Origin: Bacteroidota bacterium
Lineage (GTDB): Bacteria > Bacteroidota > Bacteroidia > JAIBAJ01
Direction: 5' to 3'
DNA: 33,070 nucleotides
NCBI GenBank assembly: GCA_947475205.1
Contig: CANJNG010000034.1
Coordinates: 1-33,070, forward strand
The translations under genes and the position numbers were made by a program. The notes under the pieces are model-generated. The model ran no database searches. It saw nothing but the letters and a program-made list of their open reading frames with translations, and was not told the DNA's origin. Of the stretch, positions 20,105 to 29,100 are shown piece by piece (the first letter of the stretch is position 1; the number at the start of each line of letters is the position of its first letter).

Positions 20105-20890
20105 ATGAATACACTGAAAAAAATCCTTCGGCTTCTTTATACTGCTTGGGCACTGTTTCTGTTTATTCTTTTTGTTCTAACGTGCTATTTCTATGCAGTT
20201 TTTAAATATTGGCAGAAGGGTAAACGTGCTTTTTTTGAGCTTTTTGAGTTGTATCAATGGTGGAGCAATACTTGGATGAAACTCACCCGAATGAAACTCG
20301 AGGTAGAAGGCAGTGAATATTTTAATTTACGAAAAGATTATATAATGGTGGGAAACCATTCATCATCGCTTGATATTTTTGCGATGGCATCCAGTGTTCC
20401 AATCCCATTCAAAGCATTAGCTAAAAAGGAACTACAAGATGTGCCTGTAATGGGTTTTTTGTTCAAAACCGGTTGCATTCATGTGGACAGAAACAATCCC
20501 GAAAGCCGTCGCAAAAGCATTGAAGAAGTAAAAGTAGAATTAGCTTTGGGTTACTCTATATTAATTATGCCCGAAGGAACTCGAAACAAAACTTCCAAGC
20601 CATTAGGCGAATTTAAAGATGGTGCTTTTCGGATTGCAATCGAAACGCAAACTCCAATACTCCCCTTTGTAATCTTAAATGTACGAATGCTGATGCCTTA
20701 CCCTTTGAATATTATCCAGGGGCCGGGGACAATTCGGGTAAAATATCTACCTCCAGTTGATGTAATTGGATTAACCGATGAAGATATTCCCAATTTGAAG
20801 CAAAATATTTACGCTATGATTGAGAAAATTCTGCTGAAAGAAGACCCATTCTTTCAAAATTCAAAAAATATTTTGCAGTCAGCACAATAA
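20105..20890 (+). CDS. 1-acyl-sn-glycerol-3-phosphate acyltransferase (PlsC-like)
   Basis: VGNHSSSLDIF (NHxxxxD), CIHVDRNNPESRRKSIEE, LIMPEGTRNKT. Confidence 0.93.
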   Translation: MNTLKKILRLLYTAWALFLFILFVLTCYFYAVFKYWQKGKRAFFELFELYQWWSNTWMKLTRMKLEVEGSEYFNLRKDYIMVGNHSSSLDIFAMASSVPIPFKALAKKELQDVPVMGFLFKTGCIHVDRNNPESRRKSIEEVKVELALGYSILIMPEGTRNKTSKPLGEFKDGAFRIAIETQTPILPFVILNVRMLMPYPLNIIQGPGTIRVKYLPPVDVIGLTDEDIPNLKQNIYAMIEKILLKEDPFFQNSKNILQSAQ

Positions 20891-21001
20891 ATTTTTCAAT
20901 TCTGCGTATTTATTAAAAACACAATCAAAAAATAGTTTTCATTTATGTCAATAAAAATTACTAATATTGCGGATTCATACCCTGAAACTATCATAGTAAA
21001 T

Positions 21002-21967
21002 ATGAAGAAAAACATACTTATTCTTTTGGCAATTTTTAGTATTGCCATTTCTGATGTTATAGCTCAAGATCCACAATTTACTCAGTTCTACGCCAATCCT
21101 TTATACCTGAACCCGGCTTTTGCAGGAGCTGCTCGATGCCCCAGATTGATTATGAATTACCGTAATCAGTGGCCTGCAATTTCAGGTACTTTTGTAACCT
21201 ATAATGCTTCGTATGATCAGTATGTTGATGGAATGCATGGTGGTTTGGGTATTCAAGTGATGAACGACAGAGCAGGTGAAGGAACATTAAATACCATTTC
21301 CGCAAATTTAATGTATTCATATCGTTTAGATATTACGCGTAAATTTTCGGTAAATGCAGCCTTACAAGCAGGTTTCACACAAAAAAGAATTGATTTCTCT
21401 AAACTAACTTTTGGCGACCAAATTGACCCACGTTATGGTTTTATTTATGAAACAAAAGAGCAACGTTTTGGCCCAACCCGCAGTTTTCCCGACTTTGCTG
21501 CTGGTTTAGTAGCGTATAGCGAACGCATTTTTGTTGGATTCGCTGCCCATCACATTACTCAACCCCGTGAAGGCTTTATCAGCACAGCCAAATTGCCAAT
21601 GAAAATAACGGCTCACGGAGGTGTTAGCATCCTTTTCGATCGCCGAAGAAAAGACTACGGTTCCTTCTCTCCAAACATACTTTATCAGCAACAACAAAAT
21701 TTTCAGCAACTTAATTATGGTTTCTACGTTTCAAGGGGGCCTTTTGTAGGTGGATTATGGTTCAGACAAAACTTTTATAACGCAGATTCATTCATAGCTT
21801 TGATAGGACTTTCGATGCCAACTTGGAAATTTGGATACAGTTATGATGTAACTGTATCTAAGCTTAGCAATCAAACAGCCGGTTCTCACGAGTTGTCTTT
21901 CCAACTCCAATTTGAGTGCCGCCCCAAAAAGAAAAAATTCCGTGCAATTAGTTGCCCCTCTTTTTAG
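21002..21967 (+). CDS. Type IX secretion system PorP/SprF family outer membrane protein
   Basis: Signal peptide then QDPQFTQFYANPLYLNPAFAGAARCPRLIMNYRNQWPAISGTFVTYNASYDQYV, a PorP/SprF hallmark. Confidence 0.95.
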   Translation: MKKNILILLAIFSIAISDVIAQDPQFTQFYANPLYLNPAFAGAARCPRLIMNYRNQWPAISGTFVTYNASYDQYVDGMHGGLGIQVMNDRAGEGTLNTISANLMYSYRLDITRKFSVNAALQAGFTQKRIDFSKLTFGDQIDPRYGFIYETKEQRFGPTRSFPDFAAGLVAYSERIFVGFAAHHITQPREGFISTAKLPMKITAHGGVSILFDRRRKDYGSFSPNILYQQQQNFQQLNYGFYVSRGPFVGGLWFRQNFYNADSFIALIGLSMPTWKFGYSYDVTVSKLSNQTAGSHELSFQLQFECRPKKKKFRAISCPSF

Positions 21968-21997
21968 TTAAATATCTTAATTCTAAAAACAAAAACA

Positions 21998-23464
21998 ATG
22001 AACAGCATTGTAAAATCAACAGCCAAATATGTGGCTATAGCATCTGTAGTAGGTTTGTCTGCGTGTAGCAAACAAAAATCGCCTACAACCGGATGGGCAT
22101 ACAACGACAGTAAAAATGGTGGTTTTGAGTCACCAGAATATGGCAACCAAGAAACTGGGCCAGGATTAGTATTTATTGAAGGTGGTACTTTTACAATGGG
22201 ACGTGTTGAGCAAGATGTCCGCTACGATTGGGATAATATCCCACGCCGTGTAACTGTTTCATCTTTTTACATGGACGAATGTGAAGTGCGTAATGAGGAT
22301 TATCGCGAATATTTATACTGGATTACCCGTGTATTCGGTGCAGATTATCCCGAGGTTTACAAACGTGCTTTGCCCGATACCTTGGTTTGGAGAGATAAAT
22401 TATCGTATAACGAACCTTTGATTGAGTTGTATTTCCGTCATCCGGCTTACAAAGATTATCCAGTTGTGGGTATTGATTGGTTGAAAGCCAACGACTTTTG
22501 TGCTTGGAGAACCGACCGTGTAAACGAAAGTATCTTAATACGTGAAGGGATTTTGAGGGTGAACTCAAACCAAGTAAACGAGGACAACTTTAACACCGAT
22601 TCCTATTTGGCCGGACAGTATGAAGGTTTGGTAAAAACTGACTTAGTGGATTTAGATCCAAACAAAGACACCCGTAAAGTGAAGGTTGAAGATGGTATAT
22701 TTTTACCCCGCTATCGCCTTCCCACAGAATCTGAATGGGAATTTGCTGCCCTTGGTTTGATAGGAAATACAGTTTTTGAACGGGTAACTGAACGCCGTCT
22801 GTATCCTTGGAATGGTCATACTATTCGTAACAGTGATGAAAAATTTATTGGCGAAATGCGTGCTAACTTTAAACGTGGACGTGGTGATAATATGGGTACT
22901 GCTGGAGCTTTAAATGACCATGCCGATATCACTGCTCCTGTTTATGACTACTGGCCTAACGACTACGGTTTATACTGTATGGCAGGTAACGTAGCTGAAT
23001 GGGTAATGGATGTGTATCGTCCACTTTCTATGGAAGATAACACTGACTTCCGTTCGTTCCGTGGTAACAAATATCAAACTCAACTTAGAGGTGAAGAAGG
23101 TGAAATTGCAGAAAAGGATAGTTTGGGTCGCGTAATTTTGCGTGAAGTAACCGAAGAAGAAAACGTTGATCGCCGCAACTATCGTAAATCTGATAACATT
23201 AACTTCTTGGATGGAGATTTAGAAAGTTCTATTGAGTATGGAAATGAAGAGGCCAAAGACCCGGCTCGTAAAGATAAATTAATGTATGATTTTGGCATTA
23301 CATCACTAGTTAATGACAAAGCACGGGTTTACAAAGGTGGTTCATGGAAAGACCGGGCATATTGGATGGTTCCCGGCACACGCCGCTTCTTAGAGGAAAC
23401 ACAAGAAACAGATTTTATCGGTTTCCGTTGTGCAATGGCTCGTGTAGGTTCGCCTCAACAATAA
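21998..23464 (+). CDS. gldJ: Gliding motility / T9SS lipoprotein, GldJ-like (FGE-sulfatase/SUMF1 fold)
   Basis: Lipobox VGLSAC; QETGPGLVFIEGGTFTMGRVEQDVRYDWDNIPRRVTVSSFYMDECEV; YKGGSWKDRAYW..RRFLEE..IGFRCAM. Confidence 0.85.
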   Translation: MNSIVKSTAKYVAIASVVGLSACSKQKSPTTGWAYNDSKNGGFESPEYGNQETGPGLVFIEGGTFTMGRVEQDVRYDWDNIPRRVTVSSFYMDECEVRNEDYREYLYWITRVFGADYPEVYKRALPDTLVWRDKLSYNEPLIELYFRHPAYKDYPVVGIDWLKANDFCAWRTDRVNESILIREGILRVNSNQVNEDNFNTDSYLAGQYEGLVKTDLVDLDPNKDTRKVKVEDGIFLPRYRLPTESEWEFAALGLIGNTVFERVTERRLYPWNGHTIRNSDEKFIGEMRANFKRGRGDNMGTAGALNDHADITAPVYDYWPNDYGLYCMAGNVAEWVMDVYRPLSMEDNTDFRSFRGNKYQTQLRGEEGEIAEKDSLGRVILREVTEEENVDRRNYRKSDNINFLDGDLESSIEYGNEEAKDPARKDKLMYDFGITSLVNDKARVYKGGSWKDRAYWMVPGTRRFLEETQETDFIGFRCAMARVGSPQQ

Positions 23465-23477
23465 TATTTGTTTCAAA

Positions 23478-23515
23478 TAAACAAGAAAGCCCCGACATCG
23501 GGGCTTTCTTGTTTA
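23478..23515 (+). terminator. Hairpin downstream of gldJ-like gene (18-bp stem, 2-nt loop)
   Basis: taaacaagaaagccccga ca tcggggctttcttgttta, perfect inverted repeat. Confidence 0.85.
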
Positions 23516-23592
23516 AGATAGTTTTATTATTTGTATTAGATTTTTGGGGAATTATTGCACCGAACTAAATAAACTCAACTAATTTCGCCTTT

Positions 23593-24210
23593 GTGAATTT
23601 CTCCTCTAAAATTGTAGAGCAAGCTGTTGATGAATTTGCCAAATTACCAGGAGTTGGCCGAAAAACAGCTTTTCGCTTTGTCGTTCATTTGCTCAAAAAA
23701 GACCGTAGTGAGCTTTCGGCCTTTGCTCATTCTTTATTGAAACTAAAGGAAGAGACACGAGAATGCAAACTCTGCCACAATATAACCGAAACAGACATTT
23801 GTAGTATATGTGCATCGCCCCGCCGTGATAGGAAAACGCTGATGGTGGTGGAAGATATTCGGGATATGTTGGCCATAGAAAGCACTGAACAATTTACCGG
23901 TTTGTATCACCTTTTAGGTGGAGTAATTTCTCCAATTGACGGTATTGGCCCGTCTGACATCACTGCACAACATTTAATGCAACGTGTGCAAGAAGAGGGC
24001 TTCTCTGAATTAATAATGGCTTTACGCACAACTATTGAAGGTGATACGACAAACTTTTATCTTTACAAAAAACTCCGCCGCCCCGGACTCAAAATTACCA
24101 CAATTGCACGAGGAGTTGCCATTGGTGGTGAACTGGAATATGCTGATGAAATTACGCTTGGCCGCTCAATTTTACATCGACTGGAGTATGAGAATACATT
24201 AACAAAGTAA
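23593..24210 (+). CDS. recR: Recombination protein RecR (GTG start)
   Basis: LPGVGRKTAFRFVVHLL; C4 zinc finger CKLCHNITETDICSIC; VVEDIRDMLAIE; GVAIGGELEYADEITLGRSI. Confidence 0.97.
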   Translation: MNFSSKIVEQAVDEFAKLPGVGRKTAFRFVVHLLKKDRSELSAFAHSLLKLKEETRECKLCHNITETDICSICASPRRDRKTLMVVEDIRDMLAIESTEQFTGLYHLLGGVISPIDGIGPSDITAQHLMQRVQEEGFSELIMALRTTIEGDTTNFYLYKKLRRPGLKITTIARGVAIGGELEYADEITLGRSILHRLEYENTLTK

Positions 24211-24216
24211 GATTTA

Positions 24217-25512
24217 ATGAATTCATCCCATATATATACCCTCTTCCTCGCCTCCATAGGCGTTTGCACCGATACCCGTAAAATAACTCCCGGCTCCATC
24301 TTCTTTGCCCTTAAAGGCGATAATTTCAACGGCAATGCCTTTGCTGCCAAAGCCATTGAACAAGGATGTAGTTATGCCGTTATTGATGAACCCGAATTTG
24401 CCAAGGGCGATAATTATATAGTAGTGGAAGATGTTTTAACAGCCCTTCAAAACCTAGCCACAGAGCATCGCCGGGCATTGAAAACACCCATTATCGGCGT
24501 AACAGGCTCAAACGGTAAAACCACTACTAAGGAATTGCTTCGCAGTGTACTTTCTCAAAAACTCGAAACGTATGCCACCATCGGAAATCTGAATAACCAG
24601 ATTGGTGTGCCATTAACGCTATTAGGACTAACACCGAAACATCAAATCGCCATTATTGAAATGGGGGCCAGCAAACCCGGCGACATTAAAGAATTAGCGG
24701 ACATTGCCGAGCCCGATTTCGGTCTTATAACCAGCATTGGGAAGGCTCACCTCGAAGGCATGGGCGGAATAGATGGCGTTGTCAAAACCAAAGGCGAACT
24801 TTTTGATTTTATAAGGAACAATAAGGGGGGCGTGTTTGTGGATAGTTCAAATGATATGCTAAAAACCGTCTTAGCCGGAATCGACAGAATTGTAACTTAT
24901 GGAGAATCGGAACAGTCAAATTATATTGGAGAAATTACTGCTTCTGAACCGTTTTTAAGCATTAAATGGAGAAGCAGCTATTCACCTCAGTGGCACACAG
25001 CCGAAAGCAACCTCACTGGAGATTACAACTTCTCCAATATTATGAGTGCCGTTGCTGTTGGAAACCATTTTGGGCTATCACCTCAGGAAATTGCTGCCGG
25101 AATAGCCGCCTACACACCCGACAATAACCGAGCACAGTTTGTTAAAAAGGGAACAAATACTTTAATTCTCGATGCCTACAATGCCAATCCTACGAGTATG
25201 GAAGCCAGCATCCGAAACTTCTACCAGCAGGATTTTCCCAATAAAACCCTTGTGCTTGGCGAAATGATGGAGTTGGGTAGTTTTTCAGATACTGAACACC
25301 GGCATATACTTGCGTTGGTACAAAGTCTGGGATTTACCTATGTTCATTTTGTGGGAAATCAATTCTATTCTTTAAAAAACGGCACCTTTCATTTTTGGGA
25401 AAATGCATCGCTACTGGCCGATTACTTTAAAGAGAATAAACCACAAAACAGCACCATTCTTTTTAAAGGTTCTCGAAAGAACAGGTTGGAATCCGTAGCG
25501 GAAGTAATTTGA
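24217..25512 (+). CDS. murF: UDP-N-acetylmuramoyl-tripeptide--D-alanyl-D-alanine ligase
   Basis: DTRKITPGSIFFALKGDNFNGNAFA, GVTGSNGKTTTKELL, NLNNQIGVPLTLL, DAYNANPTSM, LGEMMELG. Confidence 0.95.
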   Translation: MNSSHIYTLFLASIGVCTDTRKITPGSIFFALKGDNFNGNAFAAKAIEQGCSYAVIDEPEFAKGDNYIVVEDVLTALQNLATEHRRALKTPIIGVTGSNGKTTTKELLRSVLSQKLETYATIGNLNNQIGVPLTLLGLTPKHQIAIIEMGASKPGDIKELADIAEPDFGLITSIGKAHLEGMGGIDGVVKTKGELFDFIRNNKGGVFVDSSNDMLKTVLAGIDRIVTYGESEQSNYIGEITASEPFLSIKWRSSYSPQWHTAESNLTGDYNFSNIMSAVAVGNHFGLSPQEIAAGIAAYTPDNNRAQFVKKGTNTLILDAYNANPTSMEASIRNFYQQDFPNKTLVLGEMMELGSFSDTEHRHILALVQSLGFTYVHFVGNQFYSLKNGTFHFWENASLLADYFKENKPQNSTILFKGSRKNRLESVAEVI

Positions 25513-25858
25513 TTTGTATGAGCAATCTATCAAATAACTTGCTTTATTGGGAAATGTATTAGGCTTCACCACCCGTTTGATTTATCCCAACAAGTTCATT
25601 GATACCCTAACGGGGAAAGAAAAACTCTCCGAAAGCACCATCCTCGACGACTGTACCAAAGCCTATCATCAAAGCCAACAAAGTCCCCTCTGGGAATCTT
25701 TATTGATAAAGGTTTGGATAAAGTGGAGAATATCGTTATCACAATATTCTCAATAAGTGAGAGCTTCCTGTTGGTGTATGCCCTGAAACTAATTCACGCT
25801 GCTAAAAGCAAGAATAATTGCTTCAGGAACAAAGCACATATAACTATACTTTGTTTAG

Positions 25859-25931
25859 TGATCCCGGCACGAATCGAACGTGCGACCGACTGCTTAGAAG
25901 GCAGTTGCTCTATCCCCTGAGCTACGGGACC
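25859..25931 (-). tRNA. tRNA-Arg (anticodon TCT)
   Basis: Minus strand GGTCCCG TA GCTC..GAGC A ACTGC CTTCTAA GCAGT..GTTCGATTC..CGGGATC A; complete cloverleaf, no encoded CCA. Confidence 0.95.
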
Positions 25932-25967
25932 ATAATTAATTCAACACTTCAAACAACGTTTAGCAAA

Positions 25968-25995
25968 AAACGGGGAACATTGCTGCTCCCCGTTT
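25968..25995 (-). terminator. Hairpin between the two tRNA genes
   Basis: aaacgggga acattgctgc tccccgttt with T runs on both strands. Confidence 0.7.
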
Positions 25996-26006
25996 CCTTT
26001 TTTTTG

Positions 26007-26080
26007 TCGGGGTGGCAGGATTCGAACCTGCGACCTCCTGCTCCCAAAGCAGACGCGATACCGGGCTACGCTACACCCCG
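26007..26080 (-). tRNA. tRNA-Pro (anticodon TGG)
   Basis: Minus strand CGGGGTG TAGCGTAGCCCGG..CTGC TTTGGGA GCAG..GGTTCGAATCC..CACCCCG A. Confidence 0.95.
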
Positions 26081-26228
26081 AACTTGGTGTGTTTTGGGTT
26101 TTAAAAACTCAAGCAAAATATATTCCCGTTTTTATTTTGCGGGTGCAAAGATAGCATTATTCATATCTGTGCTAAATTTATTTGAAATTTTCCTAAACGC
26201 CATATTTATTCTCATTAAAAACAAGGTC

Positions 26229-27395
26229 TTAGGAGTAGAATTTACGCTCTTGCCTCGCCATTTGCTTAAGCAAAATGCAGGGACGATAGCGATCTTCGCC
26301 GTAATCTTCAAAAAGTTTATTCAATGTGTTTAGAATATGCTGAACCCCCAGTTCATCGGCCCATTTTAATAAGCCCTTTGGGTAATTTACCCCTTTTTGC
26401 ATGGCGGTGTCTATGTCTTCTTTGCTAGCAATACCCAAATAAAGTGTATCGACAGCTTCGTTTATGAGCATAGCAATTACCCGGTTAAAGATAGTTTTGC
26501 CTAATTCAGCATTTTCAGTAGGAAGTGGTTTGGTTTGTCCTTCCGCATAACTATAATACCCCTTTCCGGCCTTTACGCCGAAATATCCTGCCTCAAAAAG
26601 GCGTTGCTGGGTGATGCTGGGTTTAAACCGGGACTCGAAAAAGAACTGGGTCCAAACGCTATTTGTTACTTGGAAGTTTATATCGTTTCCAATAAAATCC
26701 ATCAGTTCAAACGGTCCCATTTTAAAGCCGCCAATGGTTTTCATGGCCCAATCTATGGTGGCATAATCGGCAATCTGCTCTTCGGCAATGCGGATGGATT
26801 CGCCATAAAAACTGCGAGCTACCCGGTTTACGATGAAACCCGGAGTGTCTTTGGCAATCACTACACTTTTTCCCCAAGAGGAAATAAGTTTTTGGGAGGT
26901 TTCAACAAGGCCTGGATTAGTGGCCAATCCGGGAATTATTTCCACCAAGGGCATAATGGTGGCCGGATTGAAGAAATGGATACCAATGAAACGTTCTGGA
27001 GATTTAATTGCGGATGCAAGCGATGCAATTGAAAGTGAAGAAGTGTTGGAGGCTATAATGCAATCGGCAGAAACAATAGCTTCGAGAGCCGTGAAAAGTT
27101 TTCGTTTTACGTCCTTAATCTCAACAATTGCTTCTATCACCAAACCGCAGCCGGAGAGGGTTTCAAGCTTATCCGCAAAGAGCATATTGGCTGTAATTTC
27201 CTCTCTTTGCAAGGAAGAAATTTTGCCCTTATCCACCAATTTATCTAAACCCTTTCTAAGTCCTGCTTTCGCTTTGTGGAGTTGGTCGGGATTAGAATCA
27301 TAAATAAAGGTTCGATGTCCGTTTTGGGCGGCCACTTGTGCAATGCCGGCTCCCATAGCCCCGCTGCCTATTACCCCGACTATTAGTTTACTCAC
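26229..27395 (-). CDS. 3-hydroxyacyl-CoA dehydrogenase (PaaH / 3-hydroxybutyryl-CoA dehydrogenase-like)
   Basis: GVIGSGAMGAGIAQVAAQNGH, ASNTSSLSI, GIHFFNPATIMPLVEII, DTPGFIVNRVARSFYGE, MGPFELMDFIG. Confidence 0.93.
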   Translation of the reverse strand: MSKLIVGVIGSGAMGAGIAQVAAQNGHRTFIYDSNPDQLHKAKAGLRKGLDKLVDKGKISSLQREEITANMLFADKLETLSGCGLVIEAIVEIKDVKRKLFTALEAIVSADCIIASNTSSLSIASLASAIKSPERFIGIHFFNPATIMPLVEIIPGLATNPGLVETSQKLISSWGKSVVIAKDTPGFIVNRVARSFYGESIRIAEEQIADYATIDWAMKTIGGFKMGPFELMDFIGNDINFQVTNSVWTQFFFESRFKPSITQQRLFEAGYFGVKAGKGYYSYAEGQTKPLPTENAELGKTIFNRVIAMLINEAVDTLYLGIASKEDIDTAMQKGVNYPKGLLKWADELGVQHILNTLNKLFEDYGEDRYRPCILLKQMARQERKFYS

Positions 27396-28158
27396 CTTTA
27401 AAAACGGGTTTTCTTTTTTCTAAAAAGGCCCTGATTCCCTCGGCGTTATCGGCAGTGTTTCCGGCCAGGAGTTGCATTTGCTCTTCCATATCCAATTGTT
27501 GGCTAAGGTTGTTGGTGAAGGAAGCATTTAGCAAACGTTTGGTATAGCCAATTCCGGCGGTGGGCATTTGAGCCAGTTTTGCGGCTAGTTTAAAGGCTTC
27601 TTCTTCCAATTTATCGTCATCGGAAACTTTATAGATTAAGCCCAGACGTTCGGCTTCTTCAGATGGTACTTTTTCGCCGGTAAACATTAATGCTGTAGCT
27701 TTTTGGATGCCTATAATCCGGGGAAGAAAGAAGGTGCCGCCGCTGTCGGGAATGAGGCCGATGTTTACAAAGCTTTGAATGAATGTGGCTGACCGTGCTG
27801 CAAAAACTATGTCGCAGCAAAAGGCAAGATTTGCTCCTGCTCCGGCCGCTACGCCATTTACGGCAGCAATAACGGGTTTTTCCAAGGCCCGAATTTTTAA
27901 GATAATGGGATTGTAATGTTCCCGCACAAAGACCTCGATTTTAGCTGATGGGTGAGTGGCTTCGGCCAAATCCTGCCCGGCACAAAAGCCGCGACCTTCG
28001 CCCGTTAGATAAACGGCACGAATGGTTTTATCGGAAGCGGCTTGGTCTAAAGCGGCCTGCAGTGCGAAAGCGGTTTCGCGGTTTATGCTATTTAATACGT
28101 CGGGGCGGTTGAGTGTGATTTTCAGCACCCCATTGATTTGTTCTGTTTTTAATGCCAT
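27388..28158 (-). CDS. Enoyl-CoA hydratase/isomerase (PaaG-like)
   Basis: TLNRPDVLNSIN, GEGRGFCAGQDL, KPVIAAVNGVAAGAGANLAFCCDI, IGLIPDSGGTFFLPR; 8-nt overlap with the downstream dehydrogenase. Confidence 0.9.
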   Translation of the reverse strand: MALKTEQINGVLKITLNRPDVLNSINRETAFALQAALDQAASDKTIRAVYLTGEGRGFCAGQDLAEATHPSAKIEVFVREHYNPIILKIRALEKPVIAAVNGVAAGAGANLAFCCDIVFAARSATFIQSFVNIGLIPDSGGTFFLPRIIGIQKATALMFTGEKVPSEEAERLGLIYKVSDDDKLEEEAFKLAAKLAQMPTAGIGYTKRLLNASFTNNLSQQLDMEEQMQLLAGNTADNAEGIRAFLEKRKPVFKGE

Positions 28159-28230
28159 TGGGCGAAATTAGAATATATTTAACTGCTGGATAGGCACGGT
28201 ACAAAAAAAGGCTAATTTCATCAACTAGGC

Positions 28231-28264
28231 TTTTTTGTTTTATGAAGATGGCCGGAGGCCAGAG
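28231..28264. repeat. 34-nt repeat copy 1: TTTTTTGTTTTATGAAGATGGCCGGAGGCCAGAG, preceded by an imperfect hairpin
   Basis: Matches 28997-29030 with one mismatch; contains the inverted repeat TGGCC-GGA-GGCCA. Confidence 0.9.
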
Positions 28265-28318
28265 CGATTTTATTAATAGTTATCGAAAGTTTTTCGCTTT
28301 TAGTTTTGTGATATGAGT

Positions 28319-28326
28319 TAGCTTTG
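28319..28326 (+). promoter_or_regulatory. -7 box TAGCTTTG for the toxin-antitoxin operon (near-leaderless)
   Basis: TAnnTTTG match 4 nt before ATG 28331. Confidence 0.45.
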
Positions 28327-28330
28327 TGGT

Positions 28331-28573
28331 ATGAAAGCACATTTGGATTTAGAAATAAGGGACACAGACCAATTAAATGTTTTGCTGCTTGTGGCCAAAG
28401 AAATGGGCATTGGGATAAGCAATGCTGAAAGCAGTGAAGATGCCGATGAGGCGGAAGACCGGGCAGCCAAACGCGACTTTCTGAGAGCTTCGTTTAAAAC
28501 GATGGAAAAGGAATGGCTTGCTCCTGAAAACGACCATTGGGACGAGTTTATTGCTAAACGACTAAAACTATAA
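28331..28573 (+). CDS. Putative antitoxin partnered with PemK/MazF toxin
   Basis: Small acidic ORF directly abutting a PemK/MazF-like ORF; C-term NDHWDEFIAKRLKL. Confidence 0.75.
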   Translation: MKAHLDLEIRDTDQLNVLLLVAKEMGIGISNAESSEDADEAEDRAAKRDFLRASFKTMEKEWLAPENDHWDEFIAKRLKL

Positions 28574-28908
28574 ATGAAATACCGCAGAGGCGATATAGTG
28601 GCATTAGATTTTCCATTTACTGATGGAAGCGATTCTAAACTGAGACCTGCCGTAGTTTTATCTTCCGAAACCATTGAAGCTACTAATGACATTGTAGTAA
28701 TGATGATTTCTACTTCAAAAGGAAAACTACCCGAAATTGCCGTGGAATTGCAACCCAATTTTCTATCTCAAACTATGCCCAAGGCAAGTTTTGTGCGATG
28801 CCATAGATTGTTTGCCATCGAAACTTCATTAGTGCTGGCAAATTAAGTAGCCTTACCGCCGAAGGAATGAAAACTGTTTTTGAAAAGGTGGTGGAAGTCA
28901 TTCGGTAG
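28574..28908 (+). pseudogene. PemK/MazF-family toxin with apparent 1-nt frameshift; intact frame only to 28846
   Basis: MKYRRGDIVALDFPFTDGSDSKLRPAVVLSS..FVRCHRLFAIETSLVLA, then the adjacent frame continues LSSLTAEGMKTVFEKVVEVIR* to 28908. Confidence 0.75.
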
Positions 28909-28962
28909 TTCATTATTTTACCCGCTTGTATTCCAAGCCTCGAAGCCCCATTAAACTTGTGG

Positions 28963-29006
28963 AAACAAAAAAAGCGTAGATGATTGAACTACGCTTTTTT
29001 TTGTTT
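28963..29006. terminator. Strong hairpin with A/T tracts on both sides, after the TA module
   Basis: aaacaaaaaaagcgtag atgattgaa ctacgcttttttttgttt. Confidence 0.85.
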
Positions 29007-29030
29007 AATGAAGATGGCCGGAGGCCAGAG
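28997..29030. repeat. 34-nt repeat copy 2: TTTTTTGTTTAATGAAGATGGCCGGAGGCCAGAG
   Basis: 33/34 identical to 28231-28264; followed by a second small inverted repeat TAGCC-TGA-GGCTA. Confidence 0.9.
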
Positions 29031-29100
29031 ATATAAAGCGTAGCCTGAGGCTATCGCTTAGCGGATGCACGCTACGCCGAGCGGGGAAAGAAGGAGAAGA

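Noticed and set aside
25714-26333. ORFs across the tRNA region
   Set aside because: They translate the antisense of tRNA-Arg and tRNA-Pro (for example IPARIERATDCLEGSCSIP), a common artefact
26535-27303. Plus-strand ORFs opposite the 3-hydroxyacyl-CoA dehydrogenase
   Set aside because: Antisense shadows of a clear gene
28318-28758. 146-aa minus-strand ORF across the TA module
   Set aside because: Overlaps the antitoxin and toxin frames, which have family and operon support
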